A stretch of DNA of 64,000 nucleotides from Lachnospiraceae bacterium UBA1759 (GCA_002315555.1 DCHF01000003.1:1-64000); one strand, 5' to 3'. Positions 8,839 to 18,387 are shown, numbered from the stretch's first letter. Program-made: numbers and translations. Notes: generated from the letters alone by a model not told the origin.

Positions 8839-9891
8839 TCAATTGAACATTTGCTTGAATTCTGTCCACATTTCATCGTAGACCGTGGTCTTTTCGCCGA
8901 CATCCATCATAAATTCCGCGTTTCCGAGAACTTCGGATGGAATGTAAAGCGCCTGATTTTCGGTGGAGTCGGAGGAAAGATATTCATAGGACGCGGCATT
9001 GGTGCAGATATATTCGACTTCTTCTGAAATATGTGCGCCGCGTTCTGCGTCAAGGACGAAATTCAAAAATGCGTATGCGTTGTCCTTATGCGGGGCATTC
9101 GCCGCCATAAAGAAACTGTCGATGCCGAATCCCATTCCTTCTTCGGGGTAGACGACCTTGAAGTTTTCATTGGCGGCAAGGGCTTCGACGACATTCGGGG
9201 TGAACATATATGCGGCAGCGACTTCGCCGGAGATCAACAGATTTTGGGGCGTGTCATTGTCAAATGCACGAATGTTTTTCGACAGTGCCATCAGCCTTTC
9301 GCGGGTATTTTTAAGTTTTGCGTCATCGGTTTCGTTCAAACTGTAACCGAGCGAAAGATTGACCATTCCGATGGTATTGCGCGAGTCGTCGAGAACGCAG
9401 ACGGAGTCTTCGAGCGACTCATCCCATAGGTCGCTGATCCCCTTGATCTCAAAATCAACCATATCGGGATTATAAACGATCAGTGGTGTACCCGCCACAT
9501 AAGGGACGGTATAAAGGTTGTCGGGATCGTAATACTGACTTTGGAAATCAGGGCTGATGTTGGAATAATTCGGGATCTTCGACTTGTCGATCTCACCGAC
9601 GAGTCCGCCTTCACGCACGGCGATGTCGATGATGTAATCCGACGCGACGATCAAATCGTATGTCCCACCCTTTGCCGCCTGCAATTTCGCAAGCATTTCT
9701 TCGTTCGATTCAAAGTTTGAGTAATTGACGACGATGCCCGTTTCAGCGGTGAAGTCGTCGATCACATTTTGCGGAATATATGCTTCCCATGTGAAGATGT
9801 TGAGCGTCTTGTCTTCCTTCGAACATCCCGTAAAAGTACAAAATGACACAAGGATGACCATTGCAAGGAATATGGATGCGAGTTTTTTCAT
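8839..9891 (-). CDS. potD: Spermidine/putrescine-binding lipoprotein PotD
   Basis: This is the substrate-binding subunit of a polyamine ABC importer. The start at 9891 gives MKKLASIFLAM, a signal peptide with lipobox TFTGC and lipidated C23, followed by LNIFTWEAYIPQNVI, the typical PotD opening. It is about 350 residues long and should be anchored outside the membrane. An AAAGGA site precedes this ATG. The start overlaps the potC stop by four bases. It is the last gene of galM-potABCD. Confidence 0.92.
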   Translation of the reverse strand: MKKLASIFLAMVILVSFCTFTGCSKEDKTLNIFTWEAYIPQNVIDDFTAETGIVVNYSNFESNEEMLAKLQAAKGGTYDLIVASDYIIDIAVREGGLVGEIDKSKIPNYSNISPDFQSQYYDPDNLYTVPYVAGTPLIVYNPDMVDFEIKGISDLWDESLEDSVCVLDDSRNTIGMVNLSLGYSLNETDDAKLKNTRERLMALSKNIRAFDNDTPQNLLISGEVAAAYMFTPNVVEALAANENFKVVYPEEGMGFGIDSFFMAANAPHKDNAYAFLNFVLDAERGAHISEEVEYICTNAASYEYLSSDSTENQALYIPSEVLGNAEFMMDVGEKTTVYDEMWTEFKQMFN

Positions 9892-10688
9892 AGCGATTTT
9901 CCTTTCTTTTTTTCCTTCTTCCCAAACACATTGATGCGTGACAACGCCACCACCGCAAAGGTCACCGCAAGCATGATCGTGCAAAGTGCGTTGACTTCCG
10001 GCGTGACGCCGGTCTTTAATTGAGAATAAATTTTCAACGGCAATGTGTTGGTGGTCGGGCCGTTGACGAAGAAACTGATGACCACATCGTCAAGCGACAT
10101 TGCAAACGAGAGCAGTATACCCGACGCAATTCCCGGTGCGATCATCGGTACGATAATATCGAAAAAAGCGCGTGCGGGACTTGCGCCGAGGTCGCGTGCG
10201 GCTTCATTGATCGAAGGATCAATGCCGTTCAATCTTGCGCGGACGATGACATACACATAGGGAATACAAAAACTGCAATGAGCAACAACGAGGGTGAACA
10301 TTCCGCTTGGAATCCCAACAAGCGAGAAAAACATCAAAAAAGACATACCGAGAATGATTTCGGGAATCATCATCGGAATCATTGAAATGTCGACGACGAC
10401 ATTTTTCGCGGGCAAACGGGAATCGGGGATAAATACAGCCCCGAGCGTCCCGATCAACGCGGAGATCGGACAACACCAAATTGCAACGCGCAGGCTTGTT
10501 CGCAATGCCTGTAACATCGAGCCGTTTCCGAATAGTTTTCGGTACCAGTCAAGCGTCAGCCCGCCCCAAACAGAGTCGATTTCCGACGCATTGAACGAAT
10601 AAATGACGACGACCGTCACGGGCAAATACATAAAAATCAGAACCGCCGCCAAATAGAGCGCGGAAAGTGGATGTTTCTTTTTCATCAA
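9888..10688 (-). CDS. potC: Polyamine ABC transporter permease PotC
   Basis: This 266-residue permease has about six membrane segments and the cytoplasmic EAA loop EAARDLGASPARAFFDIIVP, which docks onto PotA. The DDVVISFF stretch after the EAA loop is typical of PotC. It overlaps potB and potD by four bases each, indicating tight translational coupling in the operon. Confidence 0.92.
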   Translation of the reverse strand: MMKKKHPLSALYLAAVLIFMYLPVTVVVIYSFNASEIDSVWGGLTLDWYRKLFGNGSMLQALRTSLRVAIWCCPISALIGTLGAVFIPDSRLPAKNVVVDISMIPMMIPEIILGMSFLMFFSLVGIPSGMFTLVVAHCSFCIPYVYVIVRARLNGIDPSINEAARDLGASPARAFFDIIVPMIAPGIASGILLSFAMSLDDVVISFFVNGPTTNTLPLKIYSQLKTGVTPEVNALCTIMLAVTFAVVALSRINVFGKKEKKKGKSL

Positions 10689-11539
10689 AATCCGCCCTCC
10701 AATTCACGGTTGCCCGTCGCACGACGATAAATGCCCAAAAAGACCATCATCATCGCAAGCATTACAATGGCAAGTGCCGCACCAAACGGCCAATCACGCG
10801 AAGTCAGCATCTCGTTTTTGATGAGATTTCCGACAAGCATGAGTTTCGATCCACCGAGCAGATCGGACAAAAAGAACAACCCGATCGACGGAACGAATAC
10901 CAGCACGCACCCACTCATCACACCCGGCATCGTCAACGGAAGCGTTACGGTGAAAAACGATTTGATCGGCCCCGCACCGAGGTCCCGCGATGCCTCGACC
11001 AATGTGCGATCGAGTTTTTCGGCGGATGTATAAACGGGCAGGATCATATACGGAAGCAGGGCATAGACCATGCCGACAAGTACTGCCCCATAAGTGTAGA
11101 GCATTTTGACGGGTTCATCGCTGAAACCGAGTCCGATGATGACGCCGTTGATCGGTCCGCCCGTGCGCATCAGGATCATCCACCCGTAAATGCGGACGAG
11201 AGCATTCGTCCAAAACGGAGCGATGACCAAAAGCAAGACAATGCCCCGTTTCTTTTTGGGTAATCTTGCAGTGAAATAGCCGAACGGATATCCAACGAAC
11301 ATCGTCAGTACCGTCGTTGCCGCGGCAAGTTTGATCGAATCCCAAAATACCTTTAAGTAGGTCGGATCGAGAATTCGTACATAGTTGGCAAGGGTAAAAC
11401 GGTTACTCACGCCCCAAACGGCTTCACGCTCGAAAAAACTGATCACCACGACATAGACAAGCGGCAGAGCGACGAAGATCAGCGTGAACAGATAGATCGG
11501 CAATGCCGCAAGCCAATTTTTACCTTTTCTTTTTTTCAT
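10685..11539 (-). CDS. potB: Polyamine ABC transporter permease PotB
   Basis: This is the partner permease of PotC, 284 residues from the ATG at 11539 (MKKRKGKNWL). The EAA loop reads EASRDLGAGPIKSFFTVTLP. About six membrane segments are visible. I rejected a longer upstream reading because it lies inside potA and this ATG overlaps the potA stop as ATGA. It imports spermidine or putrescine with PotA, PotC and PotD. Confidence 0.92.
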   Translation of the reverse strand: MKKRKGKNWLAALPIYLFTLIFVALPLVYVVVISFFEREAVWGVSNRFTLANYVRILDPTYLKVFWDSIKLAAATTVLTMFVGYPFGYFTARLPKKKRGIVLLLVIAPFWTNALVRIYGWMILMRTGGPINGVIIGLGFSDEPVKMLYTYGAVLVGMVYALLPYMILPVYTSAEKLDRTLVEASRDLGAGPIKSFFTVTLPLTMPGVMSGCVLVFVPSIGLFFLSDLLGGSKLMLVGNLIKNEMLTSRDWPFGAALAIVMLAMMMVFLGIYRRATGNRELEGGF

Positions 11540-12567
11540 CGGATGAATCCGGCATTTTCCGGCCTCCAACTGACAAAAACAGAGTCGCCCGGGCAAAGTT
11601 CCACATCGTCTATTCTGCTCGATACGATCTTTATGCCGCCCTTCAATTCAATGGATGTGCGCATCACACCTCCAACATAATTTCGTTCGCAAAGTCTGCC
11701 GTTCAGGGCAAATCCTTCCTCTGCGTTCCGTCCGAAGCGGACATTTTCCGGGCGGATGAACAGTGTTTCACTCGGTTCACCCTTTGCATCCGGGATGATC
11801 TGTCCGCCGAAAACGGTCTTTCCGTTCTCGTTTTTCACGGGCAAAAAGTTCGAAAATCCGATGAATTCCGCGACAAATCGCGTTTTCGGATTGGAATATA
11901 CTTCATCCGGCGTTCCGATTTCAACAAAATGTCCGTCTTGCATTACGGCGATACGGTCGGACATGGCAAGTGCCTCGTCCTGATCGTGAGTGATATAAAC
12001 AAAGGCAATGCCGGTGGACTTTTGAATGGATTTCAGTTCCGACTGCATTTCACGGCGCAGTTTCAAATCAAGCGCGCCCAAAGGTTCGTCGAGAAGCAGG
12101 ACATCCGGCGACAAAACGAGCGCGCGGGCGATCGCCACACGCTGGCGCTGACCGCCGGAAAGTTCCTCCGGTCTGCGTTTGCCGTAGCCTTCCAACTGCA
12201 CAAGCGCGAGCATCTTTTCAACGCGTTCGGCGATTTCGGACTTCTTTTTGCCACGGATCTTCATCCCATACCCGACGTTTGCCTCGACATTCATATGCGG
12301 AAACAACGCGTAGTTTTGAAACACCGTATTGACATTTCGCTTGTTCGGCGGCAGTGCGGTGACATCCTCGCCATTGAGAATGACCTGCCCCTCGTCAACA
12401 TCGGTCAAGCCGCCGATGATGCGAAGCGTCGTGGTCTTTCCGCAGCCGGAAGGTCCGAGCAATGTGACAAATTCGCTTCTCTCCACACTGAGATCAATGC
12501 CACGCAATACCTCCGTTGCACCGAAACTTTTTTTGATCTTATTCAATTGCAGGACGATATCAAACAT
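11536..12567 (-). CDS. potA: Polyamine ABC transporter ATPase PotA
   Basis: This 343-residue ATPase has Walker A GPSGCGKTT (38-46), Q-loop FQNYALFPH, signature LSGGQRQRV, Walker B LLLDEPLGALD, switch His in ITHDQDEA, and a C-terminal TOBE-like domain from about residue 240. It powers the PotBC permease. It starts eight bases after the galM stop, so galM and the pot genes probably share one transcript. The XRE-cupin regulator often found next to pot genes is absent. Confidence 0.94.
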   Translation of the reverse strand: MFDIVLQLNKIKKSFGATEVLRGIDLSVERSEFVTLLGPSGCGKTTTLRIIGGLTDVDEGQVILNGEDVTALPPNKRNVNTVFQNYALFPHMNVEANVGYGMKIRGKKKSEIAERVEKMLALVQLEGYGKRRPEELSGGQRQRVAIARALVLSPDVLLLDEPLGALDLKLRREMQSELKSIQKSTGIAFVYITHDQDEALAMSDRIAVMQDGHFVEIGTPDEVYSNPKTRFVAEFIGFSNFLPVKNENGKTVFGGQIIPDAKGEPSETLFIRPENVRFGRNAEEGFALNGRLCERNYVGGVMRTSIELKGGIKIVSSRIDDVELCPGDSVFVSWRPENAGFIR

Positions 12568-12575
12568 TCAGGCGC

Positions 12576-13616
12576 CTACTTTACAGAAAACTTGAACTCG
12601 GTTTCTTCGGTGACGACTCTGCCCTTCAAAAGCAGGGGCGCGACGAAGCCGGGGTGCTTTGTCCCATCCGGAAAGTATTGTGTTTCGGCGGCAAACCCGG
12701 CATATCGATCATAAATTACGCCTTTTTTGCCCGTTCCGCGTTCTTTGGATGTAAAATTCGCGGTGTAGAAATAGAACCCCGGCATGGTGGTCTTCATTTC
12801 CATCACGATGCCGGTCTCGGCGCTTTCCGCGTGAAGATCACACGCCGGATCGGAATGGTCAAGCACCATAAAATGGTCATAGCCGTGACCGACGACTTCG
12901 TTTTGCGGATGCTTCTGTGAAAGATCGCGCCCAATGGCTTTCATTTCACGGAAATCAAACGGCGTACCGTCAACGGGTGCGATCTCGCCGGTGGGCAAAT
13001 GATGCTCAACCGGGATATAGCGATCGGCATTGATCTGCAAAAGATTGTTCATTGCCTCGCCGCTTCCGTGACCGCCGAGATTGAAATAGGAATGGTTGGT
13101 GACACTGATATAGGTGTCTTTATCGCTTTCGGCGCGATAGGAAAGCCGGAAGCCGCAGCCGTCAATGATGCTGACGGTGACGGTCAGTTTGAGATTTCCG
13201 GGGTAGCCCTCGTTTCCGTCGGGGTCAAAGTGGTAAAATTCCACACCGTTTTCGACCTCACGCGAAGACCAGTGCTGACGGTTCAGCGCATTGTGTCCGC
13301 CGTGACCGTGGGAGCCGTTGTAGGTCTTCAACTGATAGGTCTTATCAGCAACCTGCAAAATTCCCTTTTCAACACTGCCCGCAACACGACCGATAACAAC
13401 GCCGAAGCAATCGGCATTGTTGTTGACATATCCGTCGAGGTCGCCGTGACCGAGGACAACGTCGGTCGGATTGCCGTTTTTGTCCGGCACGATAACTTCG
13501 GTGATGGCAAGACCGTATTCCGAAACGGACATTTCGATTTTATCCGCCTTCAAATGATACAGATACACCGGCTTTCCGTTGAGTTCGCCGTGTAATTCCT
13601 TTTTTATTTTCGTCAT
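12576..13616 (-). CDS. galM: Aldose 1-epimerase (galactose mutarotase)
   Basis: The enzyme interconverts alpha and beta anomers of galactose, glucose or related aldoses in the cytoplasm. The protein has 346 residues from the ATG at 13616, which has a GAGGAAG site. The active-site His in HGGHN (about 108), H175 in NHSYFNLGG and catalytic E311 in AAETQYFPD are all present. It opens the operon that continues into potABCD, an unusual partnership with polyamine uptake. Its own promoter lies at 13677-13704. Confidence 0.92.
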   Translation of the reverse strand: MTKIKKELHGELNGKPVYLYHLKADKIEMSVSEYGLAITEVIVPDKNGNPTDVVLGHGDLDGYVNNNADCFGVVIGRVAGSVEKGILQVADKTYQLKTYNGSHGHGGHNALNRQHWSSREVENGVEFYHFDPDGNEGYPGNLKLTVTVSIIDGCGFRLSYRAESDKDTYISVTNHSYFNLGGHGSGEAMNNLLQINADRYIPVEHHLPTGEIAPVDGTPFDFREMKAIGRDLSQKHPQNEVVGHGYDHFMVLDHSDPACDLHAESAETGIVMEMKTTMPGFYFYTANFTSKERGTGKKGVIYDRYAGFAAETQYFPDGTKHPGFVAPLLLKGRVVTEETEFKFSVK

Positions 13617-13676
13617 TTTTACACTTCCTCTTCCTTGATAAATTCCAACCCGGGCTGCAAAGATATTCACAGCAAT

Positions 13677-13704
13677 ATTTTATCATATTCCTGCATTTTG
13701 GCAA
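13677..13704 (-). promoter_or_regulatory. Promoter of the galM-potABCD operon
   Basis: On the minus strand TTGCCA (13704-13699) and TAAAAT (13682-13677) are spaced 16 bases apart. The site lies about 24 bases from the divergent marR promoter, so one regulator could affect both. Confidence 0.6.
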
Positions 13705-13727
13705 GTTTTTTTTGCAATTTTCAATCG

Positions 13728-13756
13728 TTGACAGCAACAAAAAAAGGGGCTATACT
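13728..13756 (+). promoter_or_regulatory. Promoter of the marR-ABC exporter operon
   Basis: A perfect TTGACA (13728-13733) and TATACT (13751-13756) are spaced 17 bases apart. A strong basal promoter of this kind is expected where a repressor acts on it. Confidence 0.8.
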
Positions 13757-13769
13757 TACATTAAAACAA

Positions 13770-13789
13770 ATCGTTGCGCAAGCAACGAT
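13770..13789. promoter_or_regulatory. Inverted repeat, likely MarR operator
   Basis: Arms ATCGTTGC (13770-13777) and GCAACGAT (13782-13789) match perfectly around a GCAA centre. The site starts about seven bases after the expected transcript start of the marR operon, where a bound MarR dimer would block transcription. Autoregulation is inferred from position and symmetry. Confidence 0.65.
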
Positions 13790-13803
13790 ATCGGAGGCGC
13801 AAT

Positions 13804-14238
13804 ATGCTCCCACTCATCAAGGCAATCAATATTACTTCGCGTTGTTCGACGCTTTATTACAGTGAAAAAATGGAACCCTTCGGGATCACCGGGATCCAGC
13901 ACAGTTATATTTCGAATATCTGCCGTAATCCGGGCATTTCGCAGGAGTCGCTTGCCCGTATGATCTACGTCAACAAAAGCAATGTCGCCCGTCAACTTGC
14001 CCATTTGGAGAATACCGGCTTTATCACACGCAGTCCGTCGGAAAACGACAAGCGTGAGATCCTCGTTTTTCCGACCGAAAAAGCGCAAAAAATCTACGAT
14101 GACATTCACCGTATTTTAGGTGAGTGGAACGAATACCTGATGGACGGATTAACAGATCCGGAACGCGAAAGTCTTACCTCCGCCATGCAAAAAATGGCTG
14201 ACCGTGCATCGGAATGGGCAAGGGGGCGTTCACTGTGA
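13804..14238 (+). CDS. MarR-family transcriptional regulator
   Basis: This is a 144-residue winged-helix regulator. The DNA-binding region covers about residues 33-95: ISQESLARMIYVNKSNVARQ is the helix-turn-helix and SPSENDKREILVF the wing. Start 13804 is chosen for its TCGGAGG site; an upstream in-frame codon lies inside the inverted repeat. Its stop overlaps the GTG start of the exporter gene, so it is co-translated with its presumed target. It probably represses the operon until a toxic ligand binds. Confidence 0.88.
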   Translation: MLPLIKAINITSRCSTLYYSEKMEPFGITGIQHSYISNICRNPGISQESLARMIYVNKSNVARQLAHLENTGFITRSPSENDKREILVFPTEKAQKIYDDIHRILGEWNEYLMDGLTDPERESLTSAMQKMADRASEWARGRSL

Positions 14239-15950
14239 AAAATGTGTTCAAGTATCTGCGTCCCTATGTCTGGCGCATGGCGCTCGGTCTGTCCATCAAA
14301 CTTTTCGGCTCTGTGATGGATCTGTTTTTGCCGATGATCCTTGCGCATATGATCGATGAAGTCGCACCCACGGGCAATGCCGGGATGATCTACGCATGGG
14401 GCGTTGTGATGATCATTTGCGCCATCATTGCGGTCGTCGGAAATGTCACCGCAAACCGTATGGCATCCGGCGTTGCACGTGACTGCACGCGGAGATTGCG
14501 TCACGATCTTTTTACGAAAATCTTGTATCTGTCCTGTACACAATCCGATCATCTGACCGTTCCTAGTATGGTCTCCCGACTGACAAGTGACACCTACAAT
14601 GTCCACAGTTTCATCAGCATGATGCAGCGAATGGGCGTCCGTGCGCCGCTTCTTCTCATCGGCGGACTGACACTGACATTTATTCTGGACCCCGTGCTTG
14701 CACTCGTTCAGGTGGCGATGTTGCCGCTGATCTGTTTGATCGTATATTTCGTGTCGAAAAACGGTATCCCGTTGTTCAATCGGATGCAAAAATCCGTCGA
14801 TGAACTTGTCCGTATCGTGCGTGAAAACGCGTCCGGCATCCGCGTCATCAAAGCACTTTCCAAGACGGAGTACGAACGCAACCGCTTCGACAAAGTTAAT
14901 TCCGAGGTCGCCGTACGCGAACAAAAGGCAAATCTCATCATGTCGATCTCCAACCCGACGATCAATTTTTTACTGAATGCCGGTCTTGTTCTTGTTATCA
15001 TCGTGGGTGCATTCCGCGTGGATGCCGGTCTTGCCAAGCCGGGAAAAATCACGGCGTTTTTGACCTATTTTACGATCATTTTGAACGCAATGCTCTCGGT
15101 TACCCGAATTTTCGTGATGTATTCCCGCGCATCGGCTTCCGCCGACCGAATAAACGAGGTGCTGAATCTTCCGTCGGATATGCCCCTTTCTCCGGCAGAT
15201 CACCGTGACACCGAATACCACATCGAAGTCGAAGACCTCTGCTTCTCCTACAACAAAATTTCAAACGACATCGAACACGTCAGTTTCCGCCTGAAGCGCG
15301 GTCAAACCCTCGGAGTACTCGGCTCGACGGGATCGGGCAAAACCACGCTTGTCGCATTACTTCTTCGCTTTTATGATGCGGATTTCGGCAGTATTCGCAT
15401 TGACGGCGACGACATTCGTTCCATTCCATCTGAAAAACTCCATGCCATGTTCGGCGTCGCATTTCAAAATGATGTTTTGCTTGCCGACAGTTTGCGCGAA
15501 AACATCGCCTTCGGGCGTGAAATGGGCGACGATACCGTCCTCCGTGCCGCAGAAACCGCGCAGGCTATGGAATTCATCGCAGGCTTTGAGGATAGTTTTG
15601 AGCATCCGTTGACCATCAGGGGCGCCAATCTTTCCGGCGGTCAGCGTCAGCGCGTGCTTGTTTCCCGCGCACTTGCGGGCAATCCGAAAATCCTTATACT
15701 CGACGACTCGTCGTCCGCACTCGACTATAAAACCGATGCGCGTCTGCGTTCCGCCATTGCAAAATGCGGCGGTCTTACCTCGATCATCGTAGCACAACGC
15801 ATCAGTTCCGTTCGCAACGCCGATGTGATCCTCGTCCTCGACGAAGGCAAGGTCGTCGGTTGCGGAAAACACGAGGAACTGATGAAACGCTGCGACCTCT
15901 ACCGTGAAACCGCGCAATTCCAGATGGGAGGCGACGAAAATGAAAACTGA
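14235..15950 (+). CDS. Heterodimeric ABC multidrug exporter, degenerate-site subunit
   Basis: This 571-residue half-transporter has six membrane segments (about 1-300) and an ATPase domain. Walker A is GSTGSGKTT (about 362) and the signature LSGGQRQRV is canonical. The Walker B catalytic Glu is replaced by Asp (LILDDSSSALD) and the switch His by Gln (IIVAQRISS). This is the pattern of the TM287/BmrC type partner. The start is GTG at 14235, overlapping the marR stop and preceded by AGGGGG; the in-frame ATG at 14214 would overlap marR further. It would pair with the next gene to export lipophilic drugs. Confidence 0.88.
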   Translation: MKNVFKYLRPYVWRMALGLSIKLFGSVMDLFLPMILAHMIDEVAPTGNAGMIYAWGVVMIICAIIAVVGNVTANRMASGVARDCTRRLRHDLFTKILYLSCTQSDHLTVPSMVSRLTSDTYNVHSFISMMQRMGVRAPLLLIGGLTLTFILDPVLALVQVAMLPLICLIVYFVSKNGIPLFNRMQKSVDELVRIVRENASGIRVIKALSKTEYERNRFDKVNSEVAVREQKANLIMSISNPTINFLLNAGLVLVIIVGAFRVDAGLAKPGKITAFLTYFTIILNAMLSVTRIFVMYSRASASADRINEVLNLPSDMPLSPADHRDTEYHIEVEDLCFSYNKISNDIEHVSFRLKRGQTLGVLGSTGSGKTTLVALLLRFYDADFGSIRIDGDDIRSIPSEKLHAMFGVAFQNDVLLADSLRENIAFGREMGDDTVLRAAETAQAMEFIAGFEDSFEHPLTIRGANLSGGQRQRVLVSRALAGNPKILILDDSSSALDYKTDARLRSAIAKCGGLTSIIVAQRISSVRNADVILVLDEGKVVGCGKHEELMKRCDLYRETAQFQMGGDENEN

Positions 15951-17712
15951 CGAAAAAAAAGTCAAAAAGGCGACAAAAACACAGACTTTGCTTCGTTTGG
16001 GGAAGTATTTGTATCAGTATAAACTACTCATGGTGCTTGCGTTGTTCATGACCATTGCCTCAAATCTGCTCGCTCTTGTCGGTCCGAAACTTTCCGGCGC
16101 CGCCATTGATGCGATCGGTACAGGTGATGCGCCGGTTCAGTTTCAATTGATCTACCGCTATGCGACGATCATGATTCTCTTTTATTTCATCTCGTCGGTG
16201 CTTTCCTACCTGCTCTCCGCAATCATGGTCAACATCAGCAAGCGGCTTTCGTCCCGCCTGCGAAAGGATGTTTTCGACCATATTTCGACCTTGCCCGTCG
16301 GTTTTTTCGATCGTCACCAGACCGGCGACATCATCAGCCGCATTTCCTACGACATTGACACCATTGCGGCGTCGCTTTCGACCGATGTCGTGCAGATCCT
16401 CACAAGCATCATCACCGTCGTAGGTTCCTTTATCATGATGCTTACGATCTCGCCGCTTCTCATACTCGTTTTCGTTGTGACGATACCGATGTCCGTCCTC
16501 TTTACAAAATACAAAACAAAGAAACTTCGCCCCCTTTTTCATCGTCGTTCCGAAAAACTCGGTGAACTGAACGGCTATGTCGAGGAGATTGTTTCCGGTC
16601 AGCGTACCGTCAAGGCATACGGTCGTGAGGATGTGATGATCTCCCGCTTTGACTGCAAAAACGAGGCCGCCGTGACCGCGTATTATCGGGCGGATTATTA
16701 CGGTTGCATGGTTGGTCCGACGGTCAATTTCATCAACAATCTCTCACTTGCGGGCGTGAGCATTTTCGGTGCGATTATGTATCTTGCGGGAGGCATTACA
16801 CTCGGCAATGTTTCGTCGTTCATCCTCTATTCGCGTAAATTTTCCGGCCCAATCAATGAAGCGGCTAATATTTTGACCGAATTGCAAAGTGCCATTGCCG
16901 CCGCCAACCGCGTGTTTATGCTTCTCGATGAACATCCGGAGCCCGAAGACGCCCCCGATGCAAAGGTCATCGAACACGCAAACGGGCGGGTCGAGATCGA
17001 CAACGTCGACTTCGGCTACGACGAAGGAAAACTGATCATCAAGGATCTTTCCATTCAAGTCCCGCAGGGCGGACTGATCGCAATTGTCGGTCCGACGGGT
17101 GCGGGAAAGACCACGATCATCAACCTTTTGATGCGTTTTTACGATGTCAATTACGGCGCAATACGCGTTGACGCCACCGACATTCGTGAAATAACAAGAA
17201 AGAGCCTGCGCCTTTCATACACAATGGTATTGCAGGACACATGGCTCTTTTACGGAACGATTTTCGAAAACATCGCCTACGGACGGGAAGGCGTCACAAT
17301 GGATGATGTCGTCCGTGTTGCAAAGGCTGCGAAAATTCACAATTTCATCATGTCCCTGCCACAGGGATATGACACAATTCTGTCGGATGACGGAATCAAT
17401 ATTTCAAAAGGACAACGTCAACTGCTGACGATCGCACGCGCAATGCTCATTGATTCGTCGATGCTGATCCTCGATGAAGCGACCTCGAATGTCGATACCC
17501 GTACGGAACGCGCCATTCAAGATGCGATGTACGCGCTGATGAAAGGGCGTACCTGCTTTGTCATCGCACACAGACTGTCAACCATTCAAAATGCCGACTG
17601 TATTCTCGTCGTCAACGGTGGCGAGATCGTCGAGCAGGGGACTCATACCGAATTGATGGCAAAAAAGGGCTTCTATTCCGAACTTTACAACGCCCAGTTC
17701 GATCAGGCGTAA
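15940..17712 (+). CDS. Heterodimeric ABC multidrug exporter, catalytic subunit
   Basis: This is a 590-residue partner half-transporter. Walker A is GPTGAGKTT (about 383), Walker B LILDEATSNVD has the catalytic Glu, and the switch His is present in IAHRLSTI. The signature is altered to ISKGQRQ instead of LSGGQ. Together with the neighbour this yields one competent and one non-hydrolytic nucleotide site, exactly as in TM287/288 and BmrCD. It overlaps the upstream gene by 11 bases. Its stop overlaps the converging lexA stop by 10 bases, leaving no room for a terminator. Confidence 0.9.
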   Translation: MKTDEKKVKKATKTQTLLRLGKYLYQYKLLMVLALFMTIASNLLALVGPKLSGAAIDAIGTGDAPVQFQLIYRYATIMILFYFISSVLSYLLSAIMVNISKRLSSRLRKDVFDHISTLPVGFFDRHQTGDIISRISYDIDTIAASLSTDVVQILTSIITVVGSFIMMLTISPLLILVFVVTIPMSVLFTKYKTKKLRPLFHRRSEKLGELNGYVEEIVSGQRTVKAYGREDVMISRFDCKNEAAVTAYYRADYYGCMVGPTVNFINNLSLAGVSIFGAIMYLAGGITLGNVSSFILYSRKFSGPINEAANILTELQSAIAAANRVFMLLDEHPEPEDAPDAKVIEHANGRVEIDNVDFGYDEGKLIIKDLSIQVPQGGLIAIVGPTGAGKTTIINLLMRFYDVNYGAIRVDATDIREITRKSLRLSYTMVLQDTWLFYGTIFENIAYGREGVTMDDVVRVAKAAKIHNFIMSLPQGYDTILSDDGINISKGQRQLLTIARAMLIDSSMLILDEATSNVDTRTERAIQDAMYALMKGRTCFVIAHRLSTIQNADCILVVNGGEIVEQGTHTELMAKKGFYSELYNAQFDQA

Positions 17713-18347
17713 CGCCGAATGACCGCGTAAACCTTGCCGAGAATGACGGCTTCATCGCCGTCGATCGGGGAATACGCCGGGTTTTCCGGCATAAGCATGA
17801 TTTTGCCGTTCTGTTTGAACAGCCGCTTGACCGTGGCTTCTTCACCGATCATACCGACAACGATTTCGCCGTGTTCGGCGTCGGACTGGCTTCGCACGAT
17901 GATAACATCGCCGTTGAAAATACCCGCGTTGATCATAGAATCACCGCGCACACGGAGGGCAAAAAATACACCCGACGCACTTCCGAGGTCAAAGGTGATG
18001 TAATCTTCCACTTCCTGCACGGCAAGTATTGGAGATCCCGCCGCAACGCGACCGACCAGCGGGATCTGTTGCGTAGTTTCCGGAACGACAACCGTTTGCT
18101 CGACCGAGTTTGCGCTGTCCGCGGGCTTTGACACGGATAGCGCACGCGTTTTACGGTCATCCTTATCAATATAGCCGAGAGTGGACAGTGTTTTCAGATG
18201 GGAGTGAACGGTGGACGGAGATTTCAAATCCACCGCCGCACAAATTTCACGCACGGACGGGGGATATCCGTGAGCCGATGTGAACTCCACAATAAAATCA
18301 TAGATCTGCTGTTGTTTGGCAGATACTTTTTTATTTCTGATGGACAC
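17703..18347 (-). CDS. lexA: LexA SOS repressor
   Basis: LexA represses DNA-damage genes and cuts itself when RecA filaments form. The N-terminal winged helix is at about residues 1-70 (SVREICAAVDLKSPSTVHSH). The self-cleavage site is A103-G104 in GRVAAGSP, and the Ser/Lys dyad is S137 (GDSM) and K174 (TVKRL). I chose GTG at 18347, giving 214 residues, because AAAGGAAG lies seven bases before it; an upstream TTG is possible. No clear copy of the Gram-positive GAAC-N4-GTTC box was found at its own promoter. The divergent neighbour is the kinase gene at 18445. Confidence 0.93.
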   Translation of the reverse strand: MSIRNKKVSAKQQQIYDFIVEFTSAHGYPPSVREICAAVDLKSPSTVHSHLKTLSTLGYIDKDDRKTRALSVSKPADSANSVEQTVVVPETTQQIPLVGRVAAGSPILAVQEVEDYITFDLGSASGVFFALRVRGDSMINAGIFNGDVIIVRSQSDAEHGEIVVGMIGEEATVKRLFKQNGKIMLMPENPAYSPIDGDEAVILGKVYAVIRRYA

Positions 18348-18387
18348 GGTTCTACTTCCTTTCGTCAAATAATTGTTTTATAATAGT

